Source: Candidatus Obscuribacterales bacterium
GTDB taxonomy: Bacteria; Cyanobacteriota; Vampirovibrionia; Obscuribacterales; Obscuribacteraceae
Assembly (NCBI GenBank): GCA_021732085.1
Contig: JAKFVQ010000009.1
Span: 1 to 64,000 of the forward strand
Length of the DNA: 64,000 bases
Direction of reading: 5' to 3'
Both the position numbers and the translations under genes were made by a program. The notes under the pieces are model-generated. The model saw nothing but the letters and a program-made list of their open reading frames with translations. It was not told where the DNA came from and did not search any database. Shown piece by piece: positions 62,561-64,000 of this stretch (within the stretch, counting starts at the first letter, position 1; every line of letters starts with the position of its first letter).

Positions 62561-63556
62561 ATGGCGACGAACACGCAGACTAAAACGACAGCAACAGTCA
62601 AGGATTTCATCAAGCACAACTTTCGTCATTTCAACGCCGCTGTTGTAGTTGATGCAGCCGAGGCATACATAGCGCACCTGGAAAAAGGCGGCAAAATGTT
62701 CATGTCAATCGCCGGTGCAATGAGCACTGCTGAGCTCGGTCTTTCACTTGCTGAAATGATCCGTCAAGACAAAGTTCATGCCATTTGCTGCACAGGAGCG
62801 AATCTCGAAGAAGATATTTTCAATCTCGTTGCGCACGATTCTTACGTGCGCGTTCCACACTATCGCCAACTCACACCTGACGAAGAAGTTGAATTGCAAA
62901 AGAGGGGATTGAACCGCGTTACCGACACGTGCATTCCCGAGGACACCGCAATTCGAGCAATCGAGCAGCAAGTCTTGGATCTCTGGAAAGCAGCAGATAA
63001 AGAAGGAAAGAGATATTTCCCTTATGAATTCATGTACCAACTAATTCGCAACGGAAGCATCGAGAAGTCATATCAGATCGATCCCAAGCACTCATGGCTA
63101 GTCGCCGCGGCAGAGAAAAACATTCCGATTTACACACCAGGATTTGAAGATTCCACACTCGGAAACATCTTCGTTTCGCACGTCTACACAGGCGATCTCT
63201 CACGCTACGACATCTACAAATCCGGCTTGGAGCAAATGGCTCATCTCATCGATTGGTACAAAGAAAACAACAAAGATGAGTCGATTGGATTCTTCCAAAT
63301 TGGCGGCGGAATCGCAGGCGATTTCCCAATCTGCGTCGTTCCACTCATCCACCAGGACTTGCAAGAGAAGTGCCGTTACTGGGGTTACTTCTGCCAAATA
63401 TCCGACAGCACAACTTCTTACGGTTCCTACAGCGGCGCCGTTCCAAACGAGAAGATCACATGGGGTAAGCTCGATGCACAGACTCCGCGCTTCGTGATAG
63501 AATCAGACGCCTCGATTGTTGCCCCACTGGTCTTTGCATACGTGTTGGGACAATAA
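62561..63556 (+). CDS. Deoxyhypusine-synthase family protein (bacterial homospermidine-synthase type)
   Basis: A 331-residue DHS-fold enzyme using spermidine/NAD chemistry. Signatures: FMSIAGAMSTAELGLSLAEMIRQDKVHAICCTGANLEEDIF, YTPGFEDSTLGN and SGAVPNEKITWGKLDAQ with the catalytic Lys 303 in WGK. Archaeal and eukaryotic DHS modifies eIF5A; bacteria lack that target, and bacterial homologues are associated with homospermidine synthesis. ATG 62561 follows AAGAGGA. It starts 230 bp after uraH on the same strand, so it may be read from the same or its own promoter. Confidence 0.88.
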   Translation: MATNTQTKTTATVKDFIKHNFRHFNAAVVVDAAEAYIAHLEKGGKMFMSIAGAMSTAELGLSLAEMIRQDKVHAICCTGANLEEDIFNLVAHDSYVRVPHYRQLTPDEEVELQKRGLNRVTDTCIPEDTAIRAIEQQVLDLWKAADKEGKRYFPYEFMYQLIRNGSIEKSYQIDPKHSWLVAAAEKNIPIYTPGFEDSTLGNIFVSHVYTGDLSRYDIYKSGLEQMAHLIDWYKENNKDESIGFFQIGGGIAGDFPICVVPLIHQDLQEKCRYWGYFCQISDSTTSYGSYSGAVPNEKITWGKLDAQTPRFVIESDASIVAPLVFAYVLGQ

Positions 63557-63610
63557 ATTCGGCGCTCATGCACGATCGAGCAACGGACTTCTCAGGTAAG
63601 GAGAAACAGA

Positions 63611-64000
63611 TTGACTGCGGAAGAGCTGATTGAATTACTCCGGTTGGAGCCGCTTGAATTCGAAGGCGGTTACTTCCAGAGGAACTATTATTCAAACGAT
63701 GTTCTCCCGCAGTCGCATCTGCCCGAGCGATACCAAAGCGATCACACTTTCGGTTCAGCAATTTACTACTTACTTACTAACGACACCTTTTCAGAATTTC
63801 ACAGCTTGCTTTCAGACGAGACATATCATTTCTACATGGGCGATCCTGTAGATTTGATCGAACTTCATCCGAATGGTGAATGTACGACTACTGTTTTAGG
63901 AAACGATCTCGCGGCGGGGCAAAAGCTTCAGCACACTGTGTTGCGCGGAACATGGCAAGCTTCGTATGTTCGTCCGGGCGGTAATTTTGCCCTACTGGGA
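63611..64000 (+). CDS. Cupin_5 (DUF985) family protein, 3' end cut by the window
   Basis: An open frame from TTG 63611 to the right edge (130 codons seen) reads LTAEELIELLRLEPLEFEGGYFQRNYYSN, then AIYYLLTNDTFSEFHSLLSDE, YHFYMGDPVDLIELHPNGE and VLRGTWQASYVRPGGNFALLG. This matches the DUF985/Cupin_5 pattern (IYfLL...sefHrl.sDE.wHfY.G.pl.L) with cupin His in SEFH and YHFY. A small-molecule binding or isomerase-like protein of unknown substrate. GTAAGGAG lies upstream of the start. Confidence 0.8.
   Translation, partial: MTAEELIELLRLEPLEFEGGYFQRNYYSNDVLPQSHLPERYQSDHTFGSAIYYLLTNDTFSEFHSLLSDETYHFYMGDPVDLIELHPNGECTTTVLGNDLAAGQKLQHTVLRGTWQASYVRPGGNFALLG

Noticed and set aside
1..64000. tRNA genes, rRNA, prophage or insertion sequences
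   Set aside because: No T-loop/anticodon arms, rRNA segments, integrases or transposases could be recognised by reading either strand; a dedicated tRNA scan was not possible.

Overview
The window looks like a chromosomal segment of a Gram-negative-type, roughly 50% GC bacterium. It carries outer-membrane efflux genes, Tad-like pseudopilins, dnaK, SRP RNA and a C5-type heme pathway (glutamyl-tRNA reductase rather than ALA synthase). The mix of heme genes, many TPR/HEAT proteins and dispersed short palindromic repeats would suit a non-photosynthetic relative of cyanobacteria (Melainabacteria/Vampirovibrionia, e.g. Obscuribacterales). That placement is inference from gene content; no marker here proves it. 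No rRNA, tRNA, phage, insertion sequence or CRISPR array was recognised.

Layout. 1-3.3 kb: an octamer repeat array, a P-loop kinase, an orphan BtuF-like binding protein, and a phospholipase-D-like/XRE fusion with a run of palindromes upstream. 3.3-12 kb: the heme block, a probable structured RNA directly upstream of hemA, hemA with a long repetitive His-rich tail, hemC, hemD, an EF-hand/glycine-zipper protein, hemB behind a start-codon-occluding hairpin, and a class-2 O-methyltransferase. 12-15 kb: the SRP RNA gene, a stand-alone MshEN-like protein and a histidine-kinase-like receptor that has lost its phospho-acceptor histidine. 15-21 kb: TPR, coiled-coil, DUF1801 and HEAT proteins around a three-copy tandem repeat. 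21-30 kb: two membrane-associated serine proteases (SDH type and rhomboid), a TolC-RND-MFP tripartite pump and a CDF metal exporter.

30-46 kb: a fused hydantoinase/5-oxoprolinase, a solo YgiT zinc finger with a membrane protein, SRPBCC, GNAT, HIT, MFS, esterase and CoA-transferase genes, and xanthine dehydrogenase xdhA-xdhB-xdhC. 46-57 kb: a Phd/VapC toxin-antitoxin pair, dnaK, a TPR-TadE-TadG(vWA)-TadE mini-locus, a RecQ helicase and intergenic inverted repeats. 57-64 kb: a tight operon for urate breakdown (flavoprotein, allantoinase, allantoicase, OHCU decarboxylase, HIU hydrolase), then a deoxyhypusine-synthase homologue and a partial cupin_5 gene.

Together the xdh genes and the 57-62 kb operon give a nearly complete route from hypoxanthine/xanthine to ureidoglycolate. 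No known urate oxidase is present; a two-Rossmann flavin monooxygenase-like protein sits in that slot. The most interesting signals are this candidate urate-oxidising enzyme, the unidentified RNA before hemA, the hemB leader hairpin, the Cys-Pro/His-rich HemA tail, the degenerate kinase, and a family of 7-3-7 palindromes that has been built into coding sequence at two genes.
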